Part shown: piece by piece, positions 46,693 to 55,459 of the stretch
Numbering within the stretch: position 1 is the stretch's first letter
Layout: each line of letters begins with the position of its first letter
Origin: CAZMNY01 sp964635375
GTDB taxonomy: Bacteria > Planctomycetota > Planctomycetia > Pirellulales > Pirellulaceae
NCBI GenBank assembly: GCA_964635375.1
Contig: CAZWOU010000005.1
Coordinates: 36,078-100,077, forward strand
Reading direction: 5' to 3'
Length of the DNA stretch: 64,000 nucleotides
The notes under the pieces: model-generated
Seen by the model: only the letters and a program-made list of their open reading frames with translations
The model's database searches: none
Told to the model about the DNA's origin: nothing
Made by a program: the position numbers and the translations under genes

Positions 46693-47568
46693 ATGATGGG
46701 TCTGACTGCGCAAAAACTGTTCTTGACTGTACTCCTGGTCGGCCCGGCTGGCGGGCTTAGCGGCTGCGCCCATTGGTCGCCGCGAGAACCGACAGAGAAC
46801 GAATTGGAGAATACGTTTGGCTCGCCCTCAGCCACGCTGGGCGCCAATCGCGTCGTGCTCGAAGTCGCCCACGTCAGCATTGTGCGTGAGGATCTCGCGG
46901 ATTTAGAGGACTGCTGGCGGGAGATTGACGAGCATGTTATCGATGCGGCCCTGCGGAAACGCTTGAACGAAAATGGCGTGCGAGTCGGTCGCATTGGGGG
47001 CGAACTGCCCGCCTACCTTCGCGACCTCGTCGATCAACCGAAAGACATTCCCAACCTAGACGACGCGACCCAAGACCGACTCAAACTTCACCGGCTCACC
47101 ATGACGGCAGGCAATGAAAAAGATATGCCCGTCGGAACGCCACAAGAGAACCTTTCATTGCTGCGAAACGAGGGCGGAGCGATTCGCGGCAAGACGCTCC
47201 ACGACGCACAATGCATGATGAGCCTTCGGGCCGAGAACGAAACCTCCGCAGGTACGTTGTTCTTCCGACCATGGATCGTCTACGGACCCGTGAAGCAAAC
47301 CTACACGGGAAAGGATGGGGCCTGGCGAATCGCCCCCGAACGCGAACAGATCGACTTCCCCGACCTGCATTTCTCCACGCCCCTAGCGCCCGGTGAGACG
47401 CTCGTTATCGCTCCTGGACAGCAAGCACGCGGCGTCGGAAAGCTGTTTTTTCATAAAAAGGACGAGAGTCGACGTATTCTGTTGGTCCGCTTGTCAAGCA
47501 GCCAAGGCAGTCCGCTGTTTCAATCCTCGGACATTCTCGCCCCCCCTATTTCGAGTCTAGCGGAGTAG
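46693..47568 (+). CDS. Hypothetical lipoprotein
   Basis: 291 residues from ATG 46693 (46696 is equivalent). The lipobox is LSGC in GPAGGLSGCAHW, so the mature N-terminus is a lipidated Cys. The rest includes ANRVVLEVAHVSIVREDLADLEDCWREIDEHVIDAALRKRLNENGVRVGRIGGELP and a beta-rich end (TPLAPGETLVIAPGQQARGVGKLFF). No named family is evident; similar lipoproteins are common in planctomycete genomes. It starts 93 bases after the preceding secreted-protein gene and may share its transcript. Confidence 0.7.
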   Translation: MMGLTAQKLFLTVLLVGPAGGLSGCAHWSPREPTENELENTFGSPSATLGANRVVLEVAHVSIVREDLADLEDCWREIDEHVIDAALRKRLNENGVRVGRIGGELPAYLRDLVDQPKDIPNLDDATQDRLKLHRLTMTAGNEKDMPVGTPQENLSLLRNEGGAIRGKTLHDAQCMMSLRAENETSAGTLFFRPWIVYGPVKQTYTGKDGAWRIAPEREQIDFPDLHFSTPLAPGETLVIAPGQQARGVGKLFFHKKDESRRILLVRLSSSQGSPLFQSSDILAPPISSLAE

Positions 47569-47719
47569 TTTCCTCCGCTCGGCCGATGTCCCGGTTTCGT
47601 CGCGACCAGACGCCTCGTGTCGCTGACAGGGCCATAGGCTTGTGCAAATCGGCTTCCCAAGACGATAATCAGCTACTTGGACTACGAGTCCTTCCCCCAA
47701 CTGCTCAAGGAGATCTCTG

Positions 47720-48736
47720 ATGGCATTGCTTCCCCTCCGCATTTTGCTCGATCACGCGGCGGAAAACGACTATGGCGTTGCCGCTTTTAACGTCAATAAT
47801 ATGGAGCAAATTCAGTCCATCATGGAGGCGGCGGACGAAACTGATTCGCCAGTGATCATCCAAGCCTCCCGCGGCGCCCGATCCTACTCGCAAGACGCCT
47901 ACCTGCGGCACTTGATGCTCGCCGCCGTGGAACTCTACCCGCACATCCCGATCACGATGCATCAAGACCACGGCAATAGCGTGGCGACCTGCCAAAGTGC
48001 AATCGAAAACGGTTTTACCTCCGTGATGATGGACGGTTCGCTCGAAGAAGATGGGAAGACTCCCGCCGATTACGATTACAACGTCCAAGTCACTAGCGAG
48101 GTCGTACGCCTTGCCCAAGCCAGAAACGTCTCCGTCGAAGGGGAACTGGGATGCCTCGGCTCGCTCGAATCGGGCACCGGCGAGCAAGAAGATGGACACG
48201 GCGCCGAAGGAGTCTTGACCAAGGAGCAACTGCTCACCGATCCAGATCAAGCCGCCGATTTTGTCGCCAAGACGGGAGTTGATGCGCTTGCCGTCGCCAT
48301 CGGAACTAGTCATGGAGCGTACAAGTTCACGCGAAAGCCGGACGGCGACGTGCTGGACATGGCTCGGATCGAAGAGATTCATCGCAAGCTGCCGAACACC
48401 CACCTGGTCATGCACGGCAGCTCGTCCGTCCCCCAAGAACTGCTGGATATCATTAACCAATTCGGCGGCGGCATGAGGCAAACCTACGGAGTCCCGGTGG
48501 AAGAGATCCAGCGAGGCATCAAATCCGGCGTCCGCAAAATCAACGTCGATACCGACAACCGCTTGGCCATCACCGGCGCCATCCGCAAAGTCCTCTCCGA
48601 GCAGCCCGAGCAATTCGATCCGCGGGCCTACCTGAAACCAGCTCGAACTGCCATGAAGAAGGTCTGCATGGACCGCATGAAACAGTTCGGTCAAGCAGGT
48701 AACGCCCCGAATATCCGCCAGCAAGCTGCTGTCTAG
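47720..48736 (+). CDS. fba: Class II fructose-bisphosphate aldolase (Calvin-cycle subtype)
   Basis: 338 residues. AAGGAG at 47708-47713 is a strong Shine-Dalgarno sequence before ATG 47720. The enzyme cleaves fructose-1,6-bisphosphate or condenses DHAP with aldehydes using zinc. Visible: YGVAAFNVNNMEQIQSIMEAA, TMHQDHGNS (zinc His and catalytic Asp), SVMMDGS, VEGELGCLGSLESG, AVAIGTSHGAYKF (zinc His), VMHGSSSVP (zinc His), and a GVRKINVDTDNRLA phosphate loop. The length and the insert around EQEDGHGAEGVL fit the class IIA Calvin-cycle-type group. No carbon-fixation genes are adjacent, so a glycolytic/gluconeogenic role is likely. Confidence 0.95.
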   Translation: MALLPLRILLDHAAENDYGVAAFNVNNMEQIQSIMEAADETDSPVIIQASRGARSYSQDAYLRHLMLAAVELYPHIPITMHQDHGNSVATCQSAIENGFTSVMMDGSLEEDGKTPADYDYNVQVTSEVVRLAQARNVSVEGELGCLGSLESGTGEQEDGHGAEGVLTKEQLLTDPDQAADFVAKTGVDALAVAIGTSHGAYKFTRKPDGDVLDMARIEEIHRKLPNTHLVMHGSSSVPQELLDIINQFGGGMRQTYGVPVEEIQRGIKSGVRKINVDTDNRLAITGAIRKVLSEQPEQFDPRAYLKPARTAMKKVCMDRMKQFGQAGNAPNIRQQAAV

Positions 48737-48949
48737 CTAGCGAATCGACGCGGTTTGAAGCGCGGCGCGGCATCATGCTCCTCCCCAGCGTGTTGGCGCC
48801 ATCGGCAACGATTGGTCACGAACGCTTTGGGGGAGAGGGCAGCGCGTGCGAGCCAATTCGTTTCCTGGGCCGATTTCTCAGCGGCTGGGCTCGCTCCGAT
48901 TTGGCTGGATCGTTAGAATCCCCATCCAAGCCTTTGCAAGCCCCATGCG

Positions 48950-48990
48950 CCAGTCGACACCAGCACCAGTCGACACCAGCACCAGTCGAC
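48950..48990. repeat. 16-bp tandem repeat upstream of kdsD
   Basis: About 2.6 copies of CCAGTCGACACCAGCA end 28 bases before the kdsD start. The rest of the 48737-49017 gap holds no recognised gene. Confidence 0.85.
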
Positions 48991-49017
48991 CAGCGCAATC
49001 GTCAAGGAAGACGTGAC

Positions 49018-50097
49018 ATGGAAGCGGCGAGCCATCTAGCAGGCCCTTCAAATCGATTCGAGCGATTGCGGTTTGCCCGCGGCGTTCTCCAGACCGAGGC
49101 GGACGCGATCACATCGCTGGGCCAAAACCTGAACACCGCGTTCTCTGATGCGGTCGAGCGAGTTCTAGCCTGCGAAGGCGCCTTGGTTGTTTCCGGGATG
49201 GGGAAGGCTGGCCTGATCGGCCGCAAGCTTTCAGCCTCGTTCAGTTCCACAGGTACGCCAAGTCATTTCTTGCACCCCGCCGAAGCGATTCATGGAGACC
49301 TGGGGGCCGTCCGCGCCGCCGACATTGTTTTGGCTCTCTCCTTCAGTGGTGAAACGGAAGAGATCGTTCGGCTGGCCGCCAGCTTGCAGGCCGGCGACGC
49401 CACGGTGTTGGCGATGACCGGTCGCCCCAGTTCGACGCTTGCGAAACATTCCGACCTAACGCTCGATTTAGGTGAGTTGGAGGAAGCCTGCCACTTGGGC
49501 TTGGCCCCTTCGACAAGCACGACTGCGATGCTGGCCTTGGGTGACGCCCTGGCGCTGACAGCCAGCCGCGAGCGAGGTTTCGAGCGAGCTGATTTCGCTC
49601 GCTACCATCCGGGCGGCAGCCTGGGACGCCGGTTGGCCAAAGTCGACCAGTGGATGCGTCCGCTATCGCAGTGTCGCCGAGCGAATGAGGAACTGACAAT
49701 CCGCCAGGTTTTCTCTCAGCAATCTCAGCCGGGTCGACGCAGCGGCGCCATTCTCGCGCTCAATGCCGACGAACAATTGGTGGGCGTGTTCACCGACAGC
49801 GATCTGGCTCGCATGTTGTCTCAGAAGCACTGGGAGCAGCTCGACGAACCGATGAGGACGGTCATGACGACGTCGCCCAAGACCATTCAGTCGGGCGAGC
49901 TACTCGAGACGGCTGTTGCCATCCTGGACCGTTTCAAAATCAGCGAACTGCCCGTGATTGACCGCGACAACCGCCCCGTGGGTCTGCTAGACATCACAGA
50001 TGTCGTCGGTCTTTCGAGCCAAACTCATGAGGCGTCAACTGACACGACGACGCCGGTGACGATTTCGATCCACGCTCAGGGCAAGGCGACATCATGA
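49018..50097 (+). CDS. kdsD: Arabinose-5-phosphate isomerase, KpsF/GutQ family
   Basis: 359 residues from ATG 49018. It converts ribulose-5-phosphate to arabinose-5-phosphate, the first step to Kdo. The SIS domain (~45-175) includes GALVVSGMGKAGLIGRKLSASFSSTGTPSHFLHPAEAIHGDLG, LALSFSGETEEIV and the LAPSTSTTAMLALGDALA segment. Two CBS domains follow (~210-345: GAILALNADEQLVGVFTDSDLARML, then ISELPVIDRDNRPVGLLDITDVVG). The frame is open upstream but the family begins near this Met. The stop overlaps the kdsC start (ATGA), so the pair is coupled and dedicated to lipopolysaccharide Kdo synthesis. Confidence 0.93.
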   Translation: MEAASHLAGPSNRFERLRFARGVLQTEADAITSLGQNLNTAFSDAVERVLACEGALVVSGMGKAGLIGRKLSASFSSTGTPSHFLHPAEAIHGDLGAVRAADIVLALSFSGETEEIVRLAASLQAGDATVLAMTGRPSSTLAKHSDLTLDLGELEEACHLGLAPSTSTTAMLALGDALALTASRERGFERADFARYHPGGSLGRRLAKVDQWMRPLSQCRRANEELTIRQVFSQQSQPGRRSGAILALNADEQLVGVFTDSDLARMLSQKHWEQLDEPMRTVMTTSPKTIQSGELLETAVAILDRFKISELPVIDRDNRPVGLLDITDVVGLSSQTHEASTDTTTPVTISIHAQGKATS

Positions 50098-50621
50098 AGC
50101 TTGACACAGTTTGCCGAAAGATTGAGTTGATCCTTTCGGACGTTGACGGCGTACTTACAGATGGCGGCATCACGTACGACAACCAAGGAATAGAATCCAA
50201 GACATTTCACATACGCGATGGGCTTGGGATTCGCCTCTGGAGTCGGGCGGGAAAACAGTTTGGCATCCTCACCGCACGCAACTCGCACGTGGTTAAAGTC
50301 CGCGCCGCCGAACTGGATGTCAACTTGGTGCGGCAGGGCTTTGAAAACAAACTGCCAACCGCTTTGGAAATCATCGCACAAGAGGGCCTGACTCCGGATC
50401 AAGTCTGTTTCATCGGCGACGACCTCACGGATCTTCCCGTGATTCGTTCCGTCGGTCTCGGCGTCGCTGTGGCTGACGCCTCCGCCGAGGTGATCAAAGC
50501 CGCAAAGTACGTGACCAAGACGCGGGGAGGTCGAGGCGCCGTGCGGGAGACGATCGAGTTGATTCTAAAATCACAGGGACAGTGGGAAGACCTGCTGCGA
50601 AGCTACGACGTCACCCAGTGA
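50094..50621 (+). CDS. kdsC: 3-deoxy-manno-octulosonate-8-phosphatase (KdsC)
   Basis: 175 residues, the usual length of this cap-less HAD phosphatase. It releases phosphate from Kdo-8-P in the cytoplasm. Motif I is LILSDVDGVLTDGGITY (nucleophile and acid Asp), motif II GILTARNS, motif III the Lys in FENKLPTALEI, motif IV VCFIGDDLTDLPVI. The C-terminal GGRGAVRETIELILKSQGQWE is typical. It overlaps kdsD by four bases. The next gene starts 110 bases later and occupies the position that lptC has in Proteobacteria. Confidence 0.95.
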   Translation: MKLDTVCRKIELILSDVDGVLTDGGITYDNQGIESKTFHIRDGLGIRLWSRAGKQFGILTARNSHVVKVRAAELDVNLVRQGFENKLPTALEIIAQEGLTPDQVCFIGDDLTDLPVIRSVGLGVAVADASAEVIKAAKYVTKTRGGRGAVRETIELILKSQGQWEDLLRSYDVTQ

Positions 50622-50731
50622 ACCTGCCTGTTCGGGAAACCTGTAGGGGAAACCCGCAAGGGCACAGCAGCGGCGGGAACGTGTAGCGACGGAACGTGCA
50701 GCAAGGCGAACAAGGATGGAGGCGGTAAGCG

Positions 50732-53700
50732 ATGGCGAAGTGGATACGAACTGGTGTTTCCGCCGTAGTGCTGGTCGCGATCTACTGGATCTACGCTGGC
50801 TTGGTCGTGCCGCTGCTTGAGCCAACCGTTTCCTATCGAAGCGGCGAAGTCGTAGCAGGCGGGGTCGGGTTCAGCGACAGGTCCCGCATCGACTTGAGCA
50901 AGTATTTTGCCGCTGACGCCTGGCAGTTGGACGAGGGTTGCCTGACCGTCGAGACGTCACAGGGAGTCCTGTTGTTTCGCGACTTCGATCGATCAGCCAA
51001 CGGGTCGATCAAGCTCACGCCCCTCTCGCTGATCTTGCATCAAACGGCCGACCCACAGCAATCGGCAACGCCGGCGCCATCAGACACGATCATTCTCGAT
51101 GCGCCCGAGGGCGCCGAACTGCATTCCGATACCGGCCTCGACCTGACTCGAATGCAATTTGGCACAATCGTCGGCGGCCATCTCCAGGGCCCGGTGACAA
51201 TACGATCAGCCGACTCAACGCCTCCGGAAAAGCGGCTGCTGATCGCGACGCGGGACGTCAAGATTGACGGCAACCGAATCTGGACTCCGCATCGAGTTGA
51301 TTTTCAGTATGGGGCCAGTAAGGGAAGCGGCGCCAACTTAGTGATCACCACTGAGGCGAAGAAGTCGGTGGACGAAGAACAATCTCCCGGGAACTCCTCG
51401 TTTGGAGAGGTCAAGTCGGTCGAGCTAGTACAGCTCGATCATTTGGAATTGCACCTCGATGACGCCAGCATGTTCCCTCTTGCGGGCGGCGAGCAGGGCA
51501 CGCAGAAGTCAAAGCAGCCGCTGGTCTTAGAAGTCGCATGCCGCGGCTCGTTCTTCTATGATGTGGCGACCATGACGGCGTCGTTTGACAACCGCGTTCA
51601 AACGACCCGAGTCAACCCGAGCGGGCCGGCGGACCGCCTGCTCTGCAACCTGCTCGCGCTCGAGTTTGGCAAGGTCGCAGAGTTTCCTGGCGAAACAAGA
51701 ACTCCAGACGGCTCGGCCGCGAGCTCAGATACCGCCTCGGACTCGCCCGCGAAAAAGATGGGCCTAGTCTCCCTGACAGCCAGCGGAACGCCGGACCAAC
51801 CGGTCATTCTCGAAGCGCCTTCGCAACAGGCCGGCGCTCGCGGATCGCGACTTCACTACAACGGGCGCACTCGCAGCTTACAGTTGGAGCAACCGGGGGC
51901 CGCGTGGCTGCAGTACCAGAACTACGTGATTCGCAGTCCGCGAATCAACTACACTTTGGGCGAAGATCCGAATCGTCTCGGTGAGTTTTGGGCGGAGGGC
52001 CCTGGCGCCATTGAAGGGATGCCGAAAGATCGCAACTCTCAGCCATTCAGCGCTACGTGGAAACGGCTGTTGCAACTTGAACGGCGCGACGACCATCACG
52101 TTTTCTCGTTTTACGAACAGGTCCATCTGTCTGCTCAGGAAGGCCAGGGAGGTCGCTTCGACGCGGAGAGGATCCACCTTTACGTTCAAGAGACGCCAAC
52201 TGTCACGAACCAAGGGAAGACTCAGTATGAGATTCGCCCACTTCGCATGCGAGCCCTCGAGCAAGTCTCTTTTGACTCGCCTGAACTGTCGGGCGAGACG
52301 GCGGAGTTGAACGTCTTTTTTGAACCACTCAAGGCGACCGTACTCGACGTCGACCGTCCCACGTCCAGGGGACTCAACCGAGAATCGAAACCAATCCTCG
52401 AGCCGCCGTCACGCGCCGCGGGCGACAAGATCCCCACGCGAAAGTTCCACGTGGCTGGCCGAAAAATGGAGCTGCGAGTGCTGACGCCTGAAGTCGGCCG
52501 ACCGACGCTCGACGATGTGACCGTCGCGGGCGCCGTTGAAGTCCGGCAGACGAAGTTGGACGAGAAGGATCGCGGTCCGTTGCAGATGAACGGAGACGTT
52601 CTTCAGATGAGTTCGGTGAGTCGCGACCGCAACACGATCGTGCTCAAGGGCCGCCCTGGGCGAATTGCCGTCGGACCCATCTCGATGGAGGGCGAGGAAA
52701 TCGTCATGGATCAGCAAGCCAACACGGTGTTTGTTGACCGGGCTGGAAAGATGACATTCCCTTCCTCGAAACATGATCCGCAACGAATCACCACCGTGAA
52801 CTGGCAAGAGGGCATGGACTTCGACGGGCTGATCGCAAGATTTCGAGGCGACGTTGTCGCCGACGGAACGCGATTGGATCTGAAACAGCGACTCATGCGA
52901 TACCACGTTGAGGCGGGTTACATGGCGGCCACGATCAACCGGCGGCTCAATTTTCGCGAGCTGAAAAGCGACGCCAAAGGCATTGAATTGGCCCACATGA
53001 AATATGATGGCGGCGTTCATTTCGAAAACCAGTCGTTCGATCCAAGCGGCAAGATGGCCAGCCATGACAAGATGCAGGCAAACAATCTCAACATCGATCA
53101 ACTCGACGGCCGCCTCTCCGTCAATGGACCGGGCTGGGCGAGCACCGCACGGTTCAGTTCGCAACGACTCGTTCGAACCGACAAGACCAATAGCGCATCG
53201 GCCATGAAACCCGAGAAAGCCCCTCGGCTCAACTACCTCCACATTAAGTTCGAGGATGGAGTGGTCGGCAATATTCTCGACAAACGGATTAAGTTCCTGG
53301 GGGGCGTGGTCGCCGTCCATGGACCGATCAACGAATGGGGGGAGACACTCAAACCCAATCAACGGGGCGGTCTAGGCAAAGAAGGCGTGGAACTTCGCTG
53401 CGATGAACTGGCTGTGATCGATGTTAGCGCAACTAAGACTCCGATGATTGAGTTGATCGCAACCGGCAACACGATTGTCGAGAACGAGCTCTACGGAGCA
53501 TCCGCCCAGCGGCTAACATTCACCGAATCCAAAAGTCTCTTGGTGCTTGACGGCGACAGCACCTACGACGCGAAACTCAAGGTCTATGGCCCGAATCCAA
53601 AATCGGCCGTGGCCAAGCGCATCATGTTCTGGACCGACACCTACGACTTCGACGTCGACCGGGTCCAATCAATCCAATTCGGCTCCTTCGGCAAGCCGCC

Positions 53701-53743
53701 GGCCCAACGCCCAAAACCGCTCCGAACCGGCCGCCTTCGCTAA
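50732..53743 (+). CDS. Giant LptC/OstA-like envelope protein in the lptC position
   Basis: 1003 residues. One N-terminal membrane helix (TGVSAVVLVAIYWIYAGLVVPLL) is followed by a wholly beta-rich, periplasmic-looking chain. Repeated short strands such as LLIATRDVKIDGNRIWTPHRVDF, AGRKMELRVLTPEVG and GPISMEGEEIVMDQQANTVFVDRAG have the OstA/LptA-like style of alternating hydrophobic positions. The topology (short cytoplasmic start, one helix, beta-jellyroll) is LptC-like, but LptC is about 190 residues. Being directly downstream of kdsD-kdsC, where lptC-lptA stand in Proteobacteria, it is a plausible planctomycete lipopolysaccharide-bridge protein. This is inference; no single residue proves it. 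A DUF-type protein of other function is possible. Confidence 0.6.
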   Translation: MAKWIRTGVSAVVLVAIYWIYAGLVVPLLEPTVSYRSGEVVAGGVGFSDRSRIDLSKYFAADAWQLDEGCLTVETSQGVLLFRDFDRSANGSIKLTPLSLILHQTADPQQSATPAPSDTIILDAPEGAELHSDTGLDLTRMQFGTIVGGHLQGPVTIRSADSTPPEKRLLIATRDVKIDGNRIWTPHRVDFQYGASKGSGANLVITTEAKKSVDEEQSPGNSSFGEVKSVELVQLDHLELHLDDASMFPLAGGEQGTQKSKQPLVLEVACRGSFFYDVATMTASFDNRVQTTRVNPSGPADRLLCNLLALEFGKVAEFPGETRTPDGSAASSDTASDSPAKKMGLVSLTASGTPDQPVILEAPSQQAGARGSRLHYNGRTRSLQLEQPGAAWLQYQNYVIRSPRINYTLGEDPNRLGEFWAEGPGAIEGMPKDRNSQPFSATWKRLLQLERRDDHHVFSFYEQVHLSAQEGQGGRFDAERIHLYVQETPTVTNQGKTQYEIRPLRMRALEQVSFDSPELSGETAELNVFFEPLKATVLDVDRPTSRGLNRESKPILEPPSRAAGDKIPTRKFHVAGRKMELRVLTPEVGRPTLDDVTVAGAVEVRQTKLDEKDRGPLQMNGDVLQMSSVSRDRNTIVLKGRPGRIAVGPISMEGEEIVMDQQANTVFVDRAGKMTFPSSKHDPQRITTVNWQEGMDFDGLIARFRGDVVADGTRLDLKQRLMRYHVEAGYMAATINRRLNFRELKSDAKGIELAHMKYDGGVHFENQSFDPSGKMASHDKMQANNLNIDQLDGRLSVNGPGWASTARFSSQRLVRTDKTNSASAMKPEKAPRLNYLHIKFEDGVVGNILDKRIKFLGGVVAVHGPINEWGETLKPNQRGGLGKEGVELRCDELAVIDVSATKTPMIELIATGNTIVENELYGASAQRLTFTESKSLLVLDGDSTYDAKLKVYGPNPKSAVAKRIMFWTDTYDFDVDRVQSIQFGSFGKPPAQRPKPLRTGRLR

Positions 53744-53898
53744 CGCCGACCGAGTTGGCCCGAACCGAATCGACGGCCCGAACCGACGGCGAAAAAGCAA
53801 TACTCGACTTGCTCGATTTGGCGATTTCACGTATAGCCAACCGCATCACGCGGCCTCAATCCCGCTGGCTGCACCCATTGACCCAGGGAGGGAGTTCG

Positions 53899-55188
53899 AT
53901 GCGAGTTCTTAAGTCATGGCCGATGGCCACGTTGTTGGTGGGTATTGCCGCTCTGATGGGGCTCAACGCCGCCAAGGGGAAATTCGGGCAGGACCGCTCT
54001 CGGCGTTCTGACGCGTCGAATTTCCAAAGCGCGAACGCTGAGGACCGCACTGTCAACTTGGCTCGTCATTTCGCGGGCGAGGCAGGTCATTCAGCCTACG
54101 GCGCGACGTTGGCGGGACACTATGTAGATGATGCCGACGCCGCTGCCGCGCCACCGAACGAACCGGCCTATCGGCCAGACAGACAGACGGCGGCAGTATG
54201 GTCGAATCCCTACGAACCACCCGAGACAGCTGATGGGCTCAAGCGCCTCGCCGTCCCGAACGAGGTCGTGGCGGGCAGCTATGCCAACACGCGCTACATC
54301 GCCGAGGCGGACGAGCCGACCGATGGACCGGCCGGCCAGCCCGACGGGACCGTTGCGGGCGAGCCCTATTTTGGTTGGTCTGCTGTCGAAGTGGGCGGGC
54401 CCTGGATCGCGACGACGCCGGACTGCACAGTCTGTTGCACTGAATGCCAGGAGTGCAAGCAAGGGAGACCATGCAACCAGGGCGCCACGTTCTTCTGGGG
54501 CGAAAACTTCACGGCGGAAGTCGAATGCGAATCTTGCCCAAAAGCCAGGAATTCACAAGCCGCAGCCGTGATTGGTTCGGGGCAATGTCTAGAACTTTCA
54601 GCCGTTACGCCCGCCCCCAGCGTGACCACATACCAGGTGGTGCCGGTGGAGCGAGCCCAAAGCGGGCGTGTCGTCAGCGAATGGCTTAGGGCACCCGCGC
54701 AAGGAGCTGGCGTCCCACGCCGCGACGCGAATCCGTTTGAAGTCTTTGGTCCTCAAGGTGATTTGATACGGCACATCGTGCAACTGCACGAAGAGCTTGG
54801 TGAGCTCCGAGGCGAGGCGTCGCTGCGAGAATCGGTGGTGTCGATCGCCGCAGAAAACGCCGCGATGAGCACTCAGCTCAAAGCCATGGAGGGGCATCAC
54901 AAATTGCTGGAAAAACTAGTCCAGCAAACCATTGAACTTGAGCGACTTCGGGCTGGTCAGGCGGCCGCTGAGCAAGTGGCGGCCCATAGACAAGCCAACT
55001 CGCCCAATCCAAGATCGCTTCCTGAAGCGACCGCCCAGCAAGCTCGGCTGGACGATCTGCGTCGTGAAAACGCCCAATTGCGTAGCGACCTCGACACCAT
55101 CCGAAGCCAACTTCAAGCCATCACCCAGTCGGCCAAAGAACCGCAAGCTCAAACCGCAAACCGCAATCCAGATCCCGATCGCCAATAA
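53899..55188 (+). CDS. Exported coiled-coil protein with Cys cluster
   Basis: 429 residues from ATG 53899, preceded by GGGAGGGAG, a possible Shine-Dalgarno sequence. The N-terminal helix (MATLLVGIAALMGLNA) anchors or exports it. A low-complexity Ala/Pro/Asp region leads to a Cys-rich segment (DCTVCCTECQECKQGRPC, ~175-195). From ~285 the chain is coiled coil (IVQLHEELGELRGEASLRESVVSIAAENAAMSTQLKAMEGHHK, then RLDDLRRENAQLRSDLDTIRSQLQ). I recognise no family. It follows the lptC-position gene by 155 bases on the same strand. Confidence 0.65.
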   Translation: MRVLKSWPMATLLVGIAALMGLNAAKGKFGQDRSRRSDASNFQSANAEDRTVNLARHFAGEAGHSAYGATLAGHYVDDADAAAAPPNEPAYRPDRQTAAVWSNPYEPPETADGLKRLAVPNEVVAGSYANTRYIAEADEPTDGPAGQPDGTVAGEPYFGWSAVEVGGPWIATTPDCTVCCTECQECKQGRPCNQGATFFWGENFTAEVECESCPKARNSQAAAVIGSGQCLELSAVTPAPSVTTYQVVPVERAQSGRVVSEWLRAPAQGAGVPRRDANPFEVFGPQGDLIRHIVQLHEELGELRGEASLRESVVSIAAENAAMSTQLKAMEGHHKLLEKLVQQTIELERLRAGQAAAEQVAAHRQANSPNPRSLPEATAQQARLDDLRRENAQLRSDLDTIRSQLQAITQSAKEPQAQTANRNPDPDRQ

Positions 55189-55459
55189 CAGATGTGGATC
55201 GGGCAGGAAGGGTGATGCTGCGACAACGGCCGGAATACACTAAGGTAGCCTGTGCTCGCCGGGGTGTTGTCTTTGTTTGTAGCTCGCCCTAATTCCAGCC
55301 GACCCGGCTTCGATGACAACGGACATTCGCATAGCGTCTGTGTGCTCGATGAAACACGCCGCCGCCCAGGTGAACACCGTTGAATAATCGGGGCCAGTAA
55401 TTCAGGCCCGTTAATTTGGGCCCAGATTCGGGCCTGGTCTTTACGCCCTGAGGTTGCGG

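Noticed and set aside
47705..48724. A long leftward frame opposite fba
   Set aside because: It exactly mirrors the strongly conserved aldolase gene; its translation has no family features.
48950..48990. Possible CRISPR-like array
   Set aside because: Units are directly tandem with no spacers and fewer than three copies; no cas genes are in the window.
52409..53362. A 317-residue leftward frame within the lptC-position gene
   Set aside because: Antisense shadow of an uninterrupted 1003-residue gene with a membrane anchor and consistent codon use.
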